A stretch of 14,597 bases of DNA from JBOFFC01 sp051648405 (GTDB lineage Bacteria; Planctomycetota; Planctomycetia; Pirellulales; Lacipirellulaceae): contig JBOFFC010000150.1 in the NCBI GenBank assembly GCA_051648405.1, forward strand, positions 1 to 14,597, in the 5' to 3' direction. Positions 1 through 6,211 of this stretch are shown piece after piece (the first letter of the stretch is position 1; each line of letters starts with the position of its first letter). The position numbers were made by a program, and so were the translations under genes. The notes beneath the pieces are model-generated. The model made no database searches, had not been told where the DNA came from, and saw nothing but the letters and a program-made list of their open reading frames with translations.

Positions 1-306
1 GGGGCGTTCTACTGCATCTACGTGTTCGACGTGGACCCCTACTTCTACTTCGCGAATTCGCAGGACTCGACGAGCGCCTGGGACCTGTTCTACGGCGTCA
101 TCAAGAGCGTCTTCTTCGGCGGCGCGATCGCGATCATCAGTTGCTACCGCGGCTTCCACTCCGACGCCGGCGCCGAGGGGGTCGGCCGCGCCGCGACGGT
201 CGCCTTCGTGCAGTCGTTTGTCGTGATCCTGGTGCTCGACCTGATGCTGAGCGTCGTGCTCGACAAGGTCCACGACCTGACGTGGCCCGAGGAGGCGATC
301 CTGTGA
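1..306 (+). CDS. mlaE: MlaE-family ABC transporter permease, C-terminal part (gene begins before the window)
   Basis: This is the last 101 codons of a membrane permease of the MlaE/Ttg2B family. In known systems this subunit sits in the inner membrane with the MlaF ATPase and the MlaD MCE protein and moves phospholipids between inner and outer membranes. The frame is open from base 1, so the gene starts upstream. The visible part has the family hallmark around FFGGAIAIISCYRGFHSDAG (a cytoplasmic loop after a helix), then the GAEGVGRA stretch and a final hydrophobic helix (FVQSFVVILVLDLMLSVVL). A short acidic tail ends the protein. The stop codon overlaps the GTG start of the next gene by 4 bases, which indicates translational coupling. 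The MlaE assignment is strong from both motif and gene order; the substrate is inferred from the family. Confidence 0.9.
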   Translation, partial: GAFYCIYVFDVDPYFYFANSQDSTSAWDLFYGVIKSVFFGGAIAIISCYRGFHSDAGAEGVGRAATVAFVQSFVVILVLDLMLSVVLDKVHDLTWPEEAIL

Positions 307-1169
307 GCGACGCCGCGAAGCCCGCCGCCGACCGGCCCTCGAACGAGACGGCCTCGACCCCGCGACACGACCCGATCGTCTCGGTCTCGCGATTGTCGGT
401 CCGTTTCGGCTCGCAGCAGGTGCTGCGCGACGTGTCGGTCGATATCCGCCGCGGCGAGACGCTGGTCGTGATCGGCGAGAGTGGTTGCGGCAAAACGGTC
501 CTGCTGAAGGCGCTGATCGGCCTCGTCGCGCCCACTTCGGGGAGCGTCGTCGTCGAGGGGCAAGACCTCGCGACGCTCGGCGACAAAGCGATCACGCGGC
601 TCCGCACGCGGCTTGGCTTCGTGTTCCAGAACGCGGCGCTGTTCGACAGCCTGTCGGTCGCCGACAACGTGGCCTTCCCGCTGCGCGAGCACCGCCGCAT
701 CGACCGCGAGGGCGCCTACCGCGAGGCGATCCGCCGACTGAACGAGGTCGGCCTGCCGGCCTCGGTGATGGCGAAGAAGCCGGCCGAGTTGTCGGGGGGG
801 ATGCGTAAGCGTGTGGGGCTGGCGCGGGCCCTGGTGATGGAGCCCGACCTGCTGCTGTACGACGAACCGACCACGGGGCTCGACCCGATCATGAGCGACG
901 TTATCAACGAGCTGATCCTCCGCACACGCAACGCCCGCAAGGGGGACAACCCCGTCACGGGCGTCGTCGTGACGCACGACATGCACAGCGCGCTCAAGCT
1001 CGCCGACCGGGTGGTGATGCTCTACCCCCTGGCGAGGCTCTCGCGCACCGAGCCGCAGATCGTGTTCCAAGGAACCCCGGCCGAGCTCAAGAAGTGCGAC
1101 GACCCGCGCGTCTCGCAGTTCGTCCGCGGCGAGGCGCGCGACCGCCTGCTGGAGATGCAGACGGCGTGA
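303..1169 (+). CDS. mlaF: MlaF-family ABC transporter ATP-binding protein
   Basis: This is the ATPase subunit of an Mla-type lipid transporter, 288 aa from the GTG at 303. That start is chosen because it overlaps the preceding stop (GTGA) and puts the ABC fold near the N terminus; a longer frame reaching back to 141 would lie over the permease gene. Visible motifs are Walker A GESGCGKT (58-65), Q-loop FVFQ (Q109), signature LSGGMRKRVGLARAL from 163, Walker B LLLYDE followed by PTTGLD (183-194) and H-loop THD (H225). The LSGGM(R/K)KRV form is typical of MlaF/Ttg2A rather than of general importers. About 24 N-terminal residues before the fold are polar and probably disordered. It should energise the adjacent MlaE permease and MlaD protein. 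Separating it from mlaD is a 112-base heptad-repeat gap, unusual inside an operon. Confidence 0.95.
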   Translation: MSDAAKPAADRPSNETASTPRHDPIVSVSRLSVRFGSQQVLRDVSVDIRRGETLVVIGESGCGKTVLLKALIGLVAPTSGSVVVEGQDLATLGDKAITRLRTRLGFVFQNAALFDSLSVADNVAFPLREHRRIDREGAYREAIRRLNEVGLPASVMAKKPAELSGGMRKRVGLARALVMEPDLLLYDEPTTGLDPIMSDVINELILRTRNARKGDNPVTGVVVTHDMHSALKLADRVVMLYPLARLSRTEPQIVFQGTPAELKKCDDPRVSQFVRGEARDRLLEMQTA

Positions 1170-1196
1170 TCGACCCCCCTCGGCAGTCGTGGAGAA

Positions 1197-1280
1197 CGAC
1201 CAATGACCAAGCACCAACGACCAAGCAAATCTCTGCCATCTCTCCATTATCATCTGCCCTCTGTCCTCTAGCCTCTCCCC
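1197..1280 (+). repeat. Heptad-periodic intergenic array between mlaF and mlaD
   Basis: The gap between mlaF and mlaD is built from two runs of 7-base units in strict register. Four units start at 1197, 1204, 1211 and 1218 with consensus NGACCAA (the third is GCACCAA). A second run starts at 1232 and continues at 1239, 1246, 1253, 1260, 1267 and 1274 with consensus TCTNNCC; the unit at 1246 is degenerate. The last heptad ends at 1280, one base before the mlaD ATG at 1282. The plus strand is poor in G, so the RNA should be largely unpaired, and there is no Shine-Dalgarno site for mlaD within it. The style matches STRR-type sequences known from cyanobacteria; the function here is unknown. Confidence 0.75.
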
Positions 1281-1281
1281 C

Positions 1282-2421
1282 ATGGCCGACCGACGACAAG
1301 AGTTCCGCGTGGGGATCGTCGCCTTGGCGACGGTCGTGATCAGCGCGCTGCTGGTCTCGCTCAACGCCGGATCGACGCTCCGCTGGGGGGCCAACGACTA
1401 CACGATCCGCATCAAGGTCGATCGCGCCCCGGGGGTGGGGCCGAACACCCCCGTGCGTAAGGACGGCGTGCTGATCGGCCGTGTCGTGCAAACGGAGTTC
1501 GTCCCCGGCGGGGGCGTGATGGTTACGGCCGCGATCCAGAAGGGGGCGCCGATCTACCGCTCCGACTCCTGCCGCATCCAGCCGTCGAGCCTGTTCGGCG
1601 ACGCGGTGATCAACTTCGCCTACCCGGGGGGGACGACCGACGCGACGCCGATCGAGCCGGAGGCCGAGATCGTTGGTTCGGCGCTCCCCGACCCGATCGA
1701 GGCGCTCACCAGCCTGCAAGTCGAGGTCGGCCCGTCGATCCGCTCGATCGGCGAGGCGGCCGACGGAGTCACCGAGCTCACGACGAAGCTCAACAAGGCG
1801 CTCGGCGAGGACTTCGCCCGCGACCGCGTCGAGGGGCTCTTGGACCAGAGCGTGACGGCGATGGCGCAGTTCACGAAGACCATGGAGCAGGTCCAGGCGA
1901 CCGTCGCGAGGATCGACGCGTTCGTCAACGACCCAGAGCTCAAGACGACGATCGATTCGATCACGAGCGACGTCCCCGCGATCCTCGCCGACGCGCGCCA
2001 GACGGTCGGCAAGGCGGTGACCACGATCGACTCGTTCGGAGGCGTCGTTCAGAGCGCCGAGGCGAACCTCAAGAACCTGGAAGGGCTGACCGGCCCGCTC
2101 GGCGAGCGCGGTCCCGAGCTCGCGCAGCAGATCACCGAGGCGATCGGCAACCTGAACGTCGCGCTGAAGGACATCGCCACGTTCGTCGCGGCCGTCAACA
2201 ACAGTCAGGGCTCGCTCGCGCGGCTGGTGAACGACCCGGCGCTCTACGACAACGTGCAGACCGTGATCGGCAACATGAACGTCGTGCTGGCGAATATCAA
2301 CGAGCGCGTGAAGGAGCTGCGGCCGGTGATCCACGACGCGCGGGTGTTCGTCGATAAGGTGGCCCGCGAGCCGGGCCGCCTCGTCGGCGGCGCGCTGAAC
2401 AAAGACCCCGGGCTCAAGTGA
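1282..2421 (+). CDS. mlaD: MlaD-like MCE-domain protein, membrane-anchored lipid-binding subunit
   Basis: A 379-aa MCE protein. In the family, MCE domains form hexameric rings in the periplasm that carry lipids between the permease and the outer membrane. It begins with a short basic segment (MADRRQEFRV) and one membrane helix at about 10-28, followed by a single MCE domain at about 38-116, recognisable from VDRAPGVGPNTPVRKDGV, the IGRV turn and the SLFGD segment. The remainder, about 140-350, is predicted to be mainly helical and may form the ring-extending helices seen in longer MCE proteins; it contains the common GSLARLVNDPALYDNV element near 310-325. At 379 aa it is roughly twice as long as E. 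coli MlaD, more like Mce/YebT-type or planctomycete versions. The ATG at 1282 is the natural start because the helix follows directly. There is no ribosome site; the start is preceded by the heptad array. Confidence 0.9.
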   Translation: MADRRQEFRVGIVALATVVISALLVSLNAGSTLRWGANDYTIRIKVDRAPGVGPNTPVRKDGVLIGRVVQTEFVPGGGVMVTAAIQKGAPIYRSDSCRIQPSSLFGDAVINFAYPGGTTDATPIEPEAEIVGSALPDPIEALTSLQVEVGPSIRSIGEAADGVTELTTKLNKALGEDFARDRVEGLLDQSVTAMAQFTKTMEQVQATVARIDAFVNDPELKTTIDSITSDVPAILADARQTVGKAVTTIDSFGGVVQSAEANLKNLEGLTGPLGERGPELAQQITEAIGNLNVALKDIATFVAAVNNSQGSLARLVNDPALYDNVQTVIGNMNVVLANINERVKELRPVIHDARVFVDKVAREPGRLVGGALNKDPGLK

Positions 2422-2455
2422 GGCGCCCGGCGCAACGCGGCGCCCGCGGGTCGAT

Positions 2456-3004
2456 TTAGTAGCCGAGGCTACTCGGCGGGGCGGGGGGGGGCGGCGCCAC
2501 AAACTGCGCCGGAGCGCCTCCCAACGGGGCCGGCGGTCCCATCGGCATCGCGCCCAGCGGCGCGACCCCCGTGGGGGCGGCGGCGCGGCGTAGCTCTTCG
2601 CCGCGGGCGATCACCTCTTCGGCGGGCGCCATCCGCTCGCGCGACAGGTTGAAGCTGATCGTCCGCGTGTCGTTGATCGTCGTCGGGACCATGTTCTCGC
2701 TGATGAAGTCCAGCCCCGGGTACTCGTACCACGGCGTCGGGATCGGCTGGTTGACGGTGAGCGTCTCGTAGCCGGGGGCTGACAGGCGGACCTCGCGGGT
2801 CCCGTAGTAGACGTAGTCGAGGGCGCAAGGCGTGACGCCGACGAGCTGGTTGTCGATGTGAACCGTCGCCCCCACGGGGTTGCTGCGGACGAGCAGGCGC
2901 CGGCGCACACACCCGGTCGGCAGCAGCATGGCGGCCGCTAGCCCCACCAGCGCGAGGCGCCGCCATGCGGGGCGGCGTGCGGCGTTGCAGAGCGTGGCGA
3001 ACAT
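2456..3004 (-). CDS. PEGA-domain lipoprotein of unknown function
   Basis: A 182-aa predicted lipoprotein. The N terminus is basic (RRPAWRR), followed by a hydrophobic core and a lipobox ending LLPTGC with the lipidated cysteine at 32. Residues about 34-90 form a PEGA domain, a short beta module common on surface proteins: VRSNPVGATVHIDNQLVGVT, followed by YYGTREVRLSAPGYETL. A middle segment (91-130) is followed by a Pro/Ala/Gly-rich tail from about 145, probably a flexible linker with no recognisable fold. PEGA domains are thought to mediate surface or cell-wall contacts, and no enzymatic motif is visible. The gene converges with mlaD (34 bases between stops) and is divergent from the phosphatase gene. 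The lipobox and PEGA call are strong; the cellular role and its choice of inner or outer membrane are unknown. Confidence 0.88.
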   Translation of the reverse strand: MFATLCNAARRPAWRRLALVGLAAAMLLPTGCVRRRLLVRSNPVGATVHIDNQLVGVTPCALDYVYYGTREVRLSAPGYETLTVNQPIPTPWYEYPGLDFISENMVPTTINDTRTISFNLSRERMAPAEEVIARGEELRRAAAPTGVAPLGAMPMGPPAPLGGAPAQFVAPPPPAPPSSLGY

Positions 3005-3029
3005 TGGCGCGTCCGGGAGCGCAGAAGCG

Positions 3030-3089
3030 TTGGGGGGCGGAGCGTAGCGGCGCCGCGGGGGTCGCTCCAGGGCAAACTCGCCCCCCCAA
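3030..3089. repeat. Nested inverted repeat in the divergent PEGA/PP2C upstream region
   Basis: Between the two divergent genes lies a nested palindrome. The outer arms are TTGGGGGGCG (3030-3039) and CGCCCCCCCAA (3079-3089), which match apart from one extra C. The inner arms GGAGCG (3039-3044) and CGCTCC (3063-3068) match exactly; they share base 3039 with the outer arm, so both cannot pair fully at the same time. A self-complementary CGGCGCCG lies inside. It would fall in the 5' leader of the minus-strand PEGA gene. No T-run follows, so it is not an ordinary terminator. A role as leader structure or protein-binding site is inference only. Confidence 0.4.
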
Positions 3090-3155
3090 TTCCCGGGTGG
3101 CCGCCGGCGGCTTCGGCGCCGGCGCCATCCGCTGTCCCGGCCGGTGGCACGGGGC

Positions 3156-3161
3156 TACGAT
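3156..3161 (+). promoter_or_regulatory. Possible -10 box for the PP2C phosphatase gene
   Basis: TACGAT lies within GGGCTACGATAATG, 34 bases before the ATG at 3195. Similar GCTANNNT or GTACGAT words precede other plus-strand genes in this window (around 5882, 6137 and 12837). The region 17 bases upstream has no good -35 match, so this is a weak call. Confidence 0.3.
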
Positions 3162-3194
3162 AATGACGCTCCCCCCCCGTCCCGCCGGCGCCGC

Positions 3195-4589
3195 ATGCAA
3201 TCCACCCCCGCCGACTCCCGCCGCTTGTCGTTCGAGTACGCGGTCCGCTCGGACGTCGGCATGCGCCGCGCGACGAACCAAGACGCCCTGGCGGTGGTCC
3301 CGGCCGACGGCCGCGGCGCCGCCGGGCCGGTCCCCCTCGAAGGGGACCGCTTCCTGATGGTTGCCGACGGCATGGGCGCCCACGCCGCGGGGGAGCTCGC
3401 CAGCAAGATGGCCGTCGATTTCGTCCCCCACGCATTCCTCAAGACGCGCTCGGCGGCGGCTCCCTCGGCCCTGCGCCAGTCGATCCGCGACGCCAACGAG
3501 CGGATCCACTCGAAGGGCTCGGCCTCCCCCGAGCTCGCTGGCATGGGGACCACTTGCAGTTGCTTGGTGCTGACCGGCGGCGCCGCGTTGGTTGCCCACG
3601 TCGGCGACAGCCGCGTCTACCGCCTACGCAGCGGCCTGCTCGAGCAACTCACCTTCGATCACAGCCTGGTGTGGGAGATGGCGGCCGCGTCCAAAGTCAC
3701 CGAGGACAAGGTCCCCTCGTGCATCCCAAAGAACGTCATCACCCGTTCGCTCGGCCCGCACGAGTCGGTGAACGTCGACCTCGAAGGGCCACACGAGCTC
3801 GTTGATGGCGACTCGTTCGTGCTCTGCAGCGATGGCCTCACCGGGGTCGTTGAAGACGCCCTGCTGGGGGGGCTGCTCGGCGTCCTGGGGCCGAGCGACG
3901 CGGTCGAGACGCTCGTCGATGTGGCGAACCTCCGCGGTGGCCCCGACAACATCTCGGTGATCGTCGCCCGCGTCGGGGTTTGCGACGGGGCGACTCGACT
4001 TCCAAGCGCTACCCCCGGCCCGTCGCGAGGGCGAACGCTGGGGGCGATCGGGCTGGCGGGGGTCTGCCTCGCCGGGCTCGTGTGGTCGAACCAGCAGGAC
4101 TCGGCGCTGGGGATGCTGCTCGCCGCCGCGGGCCTCGGGGGCGCCGCCGTGGCGGCCTTCACCGGTCGCCCCGTGGCGCTCGGGTCGCCTGTCACAGCGC
4201 CGCTCGGCCCCGGCGATTCCGCTTCGTGCTCGAGCGCCGGCGCCTACGGCAACGGCCCCTACCGACGCCGCGACTGCGCCGGCGCGCGCGAGGCCGCGTT
4301 GTCGCTGCGCGAGCTCGTGCGCGAGCTGGCCGAGCTCGGCGAGAACTGCGAGCGCGGCGTCCAGCTCGCGGTCGCCGCCCCCACCGCCTCGCCGGTCGGC
4401 GAGACGCTGCTCGTCGATTGGTCCCCCTACCGCGGCACGCAAGAGGCAGCCGACGCCGCGGTGGTGCGCGGGGACTTCGTCGAGGGGGTCCGGCGTTACA
4501 GCGAGCTGGTGCGGACGCTGATGAAGGCGGTCCGCGAAGACGACGGCACGCGCCGCTATCGCTCCCCCGCCGCGGCGACCGGGCGCTAG
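3195..4589 (+). CDS. PP2C-family Ser/Thr protein phosphatase with a C-terminal membrane anchor
   Basis: A 464-aa protein with an N-terminal PPM/PP2C phosphatase domain (about 12-262), which removes phosphate from Ser/Thr residues using two metal ions. Family motifs are present in order: RSDVGMRRATNQD (D30), VADGMGAHAAGE (D58), AHVGDSRVYRLR, FDHSLV, ITRSLG, LCSDGLTG (D213) and GGPDNISVIVARV (D251). The four metal-binding aspartates are intact, so it should be active. A hydrophobic stretch at about 281-323 can form one or two membrane helices, followed by a C-terminal cytosolic or periplasmic region (about 360-450) that looks helical and is not recognised. The ATG at 3195 is preferred over a GTG 51 bases upstream because the phosphatase begins right after it. 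Such phosphatases usually oppose Hanks-type kinases, none of which is encoded here. It is 105 bases upstream of the LptF-like gene on the same strand. Confidence 0.9.
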   Translation: MQSTPADSRRLSFEYAVRSDVGMRRATNQDALAVVPADGRGAAGPVPLEGDRFLMVADGMGAHAAGELASKMAVDFVPHAFLKTRSAAAPSALRQSIRDANERIHSKGSASPELAGMGTTCSCLVLTGGAALVAHVGDSRVYRLRSGLLEQLTFDHSLVWEMAAASKVTEDKVPSCIPKNVITRSLGPHESVNVDLEGPHELVDGDSFVLCSDGLTGVVEDALLGGLLGVLGPSDAVETLVDVANLRGGPDNISVIVARVGVCDGATRLPSATPGPSRGRTLGAIGLAGVCLAGLVWSNQQDSALGMLLAAAGLGGAAVAAFTGRPVALGSPVTAPLGPGDSASCSSAGAYGNGPYRRRDCAGAREAALSLRELVRELAELGENCERGVQLAVAAPTASPVGETLLVDWSPYRGTQEAADAAVVRGDFVEGVRRYSELVRTLMKAVREDDGTRRYRSPAAATGR

Positions 4590-4682
4590 CGCGCTGTTCC
4601 CAGGGGACGCGCTTCTCTGCTAGACAGCCGGTCGTAGACCCCGGCGCGTCGCGCGCCGCTAGCACGGCTTGCGATCGGCGCC

Positions 4683-4687
4683 GGAGG
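4683..4687 (+). promoter_or_regulatory. Shine-Dalgarno site that fixes the TTG start of the LptF-like gene
   Basis: GGAGG sits 7 bases before the TTG at 4695. It is one of only two clear ribosome sites in the window and supports the uncommon start codon. Confidence 0.75.
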
Positions 4688-4694
4688 CCACCCC

Positions 4695-5876
4695 TTGAAG
4701 ATCCTCACCCGCTACGTGCTGCTGGAGCTGCTGCAGGTCTTCCTGCTGACGCTCGCCGGGCTGACCGCCCTGGTGTTCGTTGCGCTGATCGGCAAGGAGG
4801 CGATCAAGAAGGGGCTCGGCCTGGGGCCGCTGCTGCGGATGACCCCTTACCTGCTGCCCCAAGCGATGCAGTTCGCCGTCCCCGGCACGATGCTGCTGGC
4901 GACCACCAGCGTGTACGGCCGGCTGTCGGCGTTCAACGAGATCGTCGCGACGAAGGCGGCCGGCATCTCGCCTTGGGCGCTGGCGAAGCCGACGCTCGTC
5001 CTCGCGGCGCTGACGAGCCTGGGGGCCGTTGCGCTAAACGACCTCGCCGTGTCGTGGGGCCGCCTGGGGGTGCAGCGGGTGTTCGTCGAGTCGCTCGAAG
5101 AGGTCATCTACGGCCAGCTCCGCCTGCACCGCACCTACGCTGCCGGCGGCTTGCAAATCAACGTCCGCCGCGTCGAAGGGCGGAAGCTGATCCGCCCGAC
5201 ACTCACGGTCGCCGGCAAGCGCGGCGCCGAGCCGTGGACCCTCTCGGCCGCCGCCGCCGAGATCCACAGCCTCCCCGATCGGCACAAGCTCGCGGTCTCG
5301 TTCGAGGACATCGACGTCGATGGGCCGGTGAAGGTGGTCAACCCGGCCGTGTTCACGCACGAGGTGGACCTCGACGACCTGCTGGGAGACGGGGCCGAGT
5401 CGCGCAGCCCTTCGACCTACGCCCTGGCCGAGATCGGCCGCGCCCGCGCCGAGACCGGCAAACGGATCGAGGATTCGCGACGCAGGCAATGGGTCGAGTC
5501 GTCGCTGGCGATGATGACCGGCGACTTCGAACGCGTCTCCGCCCAGGCGTGGGCGCCGCTCGAAGCCGCGGAGCAAGAGGCTCGCGAGCGCGAGATGCGC
5601 CTAACCGTCGAGCCGTACCGCCGCTGGGCGACGGGGTTCAGTTGCCTGTGCTTTGTGATGGTTGGCGTCCCGATGGCGATCCTCCGCCAGCGCGGCGAGT
5701 TCCTGGCGAGCTTCTTCCTCTGCTTCTTGCCGATCCTGCTGGTCTACTACCCGCTGCTGATCGTCAGCGTGGACCAGGCGAAGGACGGCGGGGTTCCCGC
5801 GATCGCCGTCTGGATCGGCAACGCGGTGCTGGCGCTGTGGGGCCTGTGGATGATGCGCGGCGTAGCACAGCGCTAG
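4695..5876 (+). CDS. LptF/LptG (YjgP/YjgQ) family permease
   Basis: A 393-aa inner-membrane protein of the YjgP/YjgQ family. In Lpt systems LptF and LptG pair with the LptB ATPase to extract LPS and pass it to the periplasmic bridge. Three N-terminal helices (about 8-33, 50-72, 97-117), a large periplasmic part (about 120-305) and three C-terminal helices (about 311-330, 337-358, 368-388) give the family topology. Hallmarks are the N-terminal MKILTRYVLLELLQVFLLTL, the PGTMLLATTSVYGRLSAFNE loop and EPYRRWATGFSCLCFVMVGV, matching the ElhRR...PxG region that opens helix 4. The stretch at about 240-305 is charged and rich in Arg, Glu and Ala, so it is likely a long helix. TTG start is backed by GGAGG 7 bases upstream. 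No partner lies next to it, so LptF and LptG cannot be told apart. Confidence 0.87.
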   Translation: MKILTRYVLLELLQVFLLTLAGLTALVFVALIGKEAIKKGLGLGPLLRMTPYLLPQAMQFAVPGTMLLATTSVYGRLSAFNEIVATKAAGISPWALAKPTLVLAALTSLGAVALNDLAVSWGRLGVQRVFVESLEEVIYGQLRLHRTYAAGGLQINVRRVEGRKLIRPTLTVAGKRGAEPWTLSAAAAEIHSLPDRHKLAVSFEDIDVDGPVKVVNPAVFTHEVDLDDLLGDGAESRSPSTYALAEIGRARAETGKRIEDSRRRQWVESSLAMMTGDFERVSAQAWAPLEAAEQEAREREMRLTVEPYRRWATGFSCLCFVMVGVPMAILRQRGEFLASFFLCFLPILLVYYPLLIVSVDQAKDGGVPAIAVWIGNAVLALWGLWMMRGVAQR

Positions 5877-5908
5877 GGCCCGCTAGCATCGAAGACGCCA
5901 CAAGAAAG

Positions 5909-6054
5909 AGGAGATAGGGGGGTAACGGGGTAGATGACGGGGATGGTCTCGACGGGGACACGCCCCCTCGCGCTAGGAAGAGAACCTAGCGAAGAAGACG
6001 ACAGGCAACAGCATTCTCCATCTCCCGTATCCCCCCGTTATCTCCCGATCTCCC
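5909..6054. repeat. Long imperfect inverted repeat with nested hairpins, lptF-like to histidine kinase gap
   Basis: Two G- or C-rich arms face each other. The left arm (5909-5946) contains GGAGAT, GGGGTAACGGGG and GGGGATGG; the right arm (6015-6054) contains TCTCCAT, CTCCCGT, CCGTTAT and CTCCC units with a period near 7. Pairing 5910-5930 with the distal right arm gives about 20 consecutive or near-consecutive pairs when G-U is allowed, and GGGGATGG (5939-5946) pairs with CCATCTCC near 6019. Inside the loop are GGGG-ACACG-CCCC (5954-5966) and a perfect 7-bp hairpin, CGCTAGG (5971-5977) with CCTAGCG (5985-5991). No open frame here looks genuine. It could be a structured RNA, a mobile repeat or a DNA-binding array. 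Confidence 0.65.
5971..5991. repeat. Perfect 7-bp hairpin inside the larger repeat
   Basis: CGCTAGG and CCTAGCG pair exactly around the 7-base loop AAGAGAA. No T-tract follows in either direction, so it is a structural element rather than a simple terminator. Confidence 0.6.
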
Positions 6055-6114
6055 TTCCCGTCGAATTCATCGACGAGGGACAACTAACTCGCCCGGGGCG
6101 GTCGGCATCCGTCG

Positions 6115-6144
6115 TTGCCACGCCGTGCGAGACGTTGCTATGCT
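6115..6144 (+). promoter_or_regulatory. Possible sigma-70-type promoter for the two-component pair
   Basis: TTGCCA (6115-6120) and TATGCT (6139-6144) are separated by 18 bases, a near-consensus arrangement. Transcription would start near 6151 and leave a leader of about 60 bases before the kinase GTG at 6212. It is downstream of the inverted-repeat element. This is the best promoter match in the window but has no experimental support. Confidence 0.45.
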
Positions 6145-6200
6145 CGCCCCTCACGCGCCCCATGGACGGGGCATTCGCGTGCACGAAGGATGGCGACAGA

Positions 6201-6205
6201 GGAGG
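6201..6205 (+). promoter_or_regulatory. Shine-Dalgarno site that fixes the kinase start
   Basis: GGAGG within AGAGGAGG lies 6 bases before the GTG at 6212. It decides in favour of that start over a GTG at 6125, which would lie inside the predicted promoter. Confidence 0.75.
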
Positions 6206-6211
6206 TCGCGC

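Noticed and set aside
1087..2502. Long open frame on the minus strand opposite mlaD
   Set aside because: It is opposite a clear MCE gene, is rich in Arg, Asp and Val in a pattern expected from the reverse complement of GC-rich coding DNA, and has no recognisable fold or start.
3145..3159. Partial sigma-54 (-24/-12) match, TGGCAC then N5 then TACG
   Set aside because: The -24 half fits but the essential GC of the -12 half is CG, so it fails the minimal rule. The overlapping -10-like TACGAT explains the site as well.
2469..3599. Long minus-strand frame over the PEGA gene and phosphatase start
   Set aside because: It overlaps two genes with definite domains and crosses the divergent promoter region; its composition is Arg/Ala/Gly-rich shadow.
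5872..5887. GCTAG/CTAGC hairpin over the LptF-like stop codon as a terminator
   Set aside because: Only 5 bp with a 6-base loop and no T-tract; too weak to call.
3980..5917. Plus-strand frame across the phosphatase end and the LptF-like gene
   Set aside because: Arg/Pro-rich product in another frame of two recognised genes; no motif.
6125..6211. An upstream GTG start (6125) for the histidine kinase
   Set aside because: It lies within the predicted promoter and would add a segment with no hydrophobic or folded character; the GTG at 6212 has GGAGG 6 bases before it.
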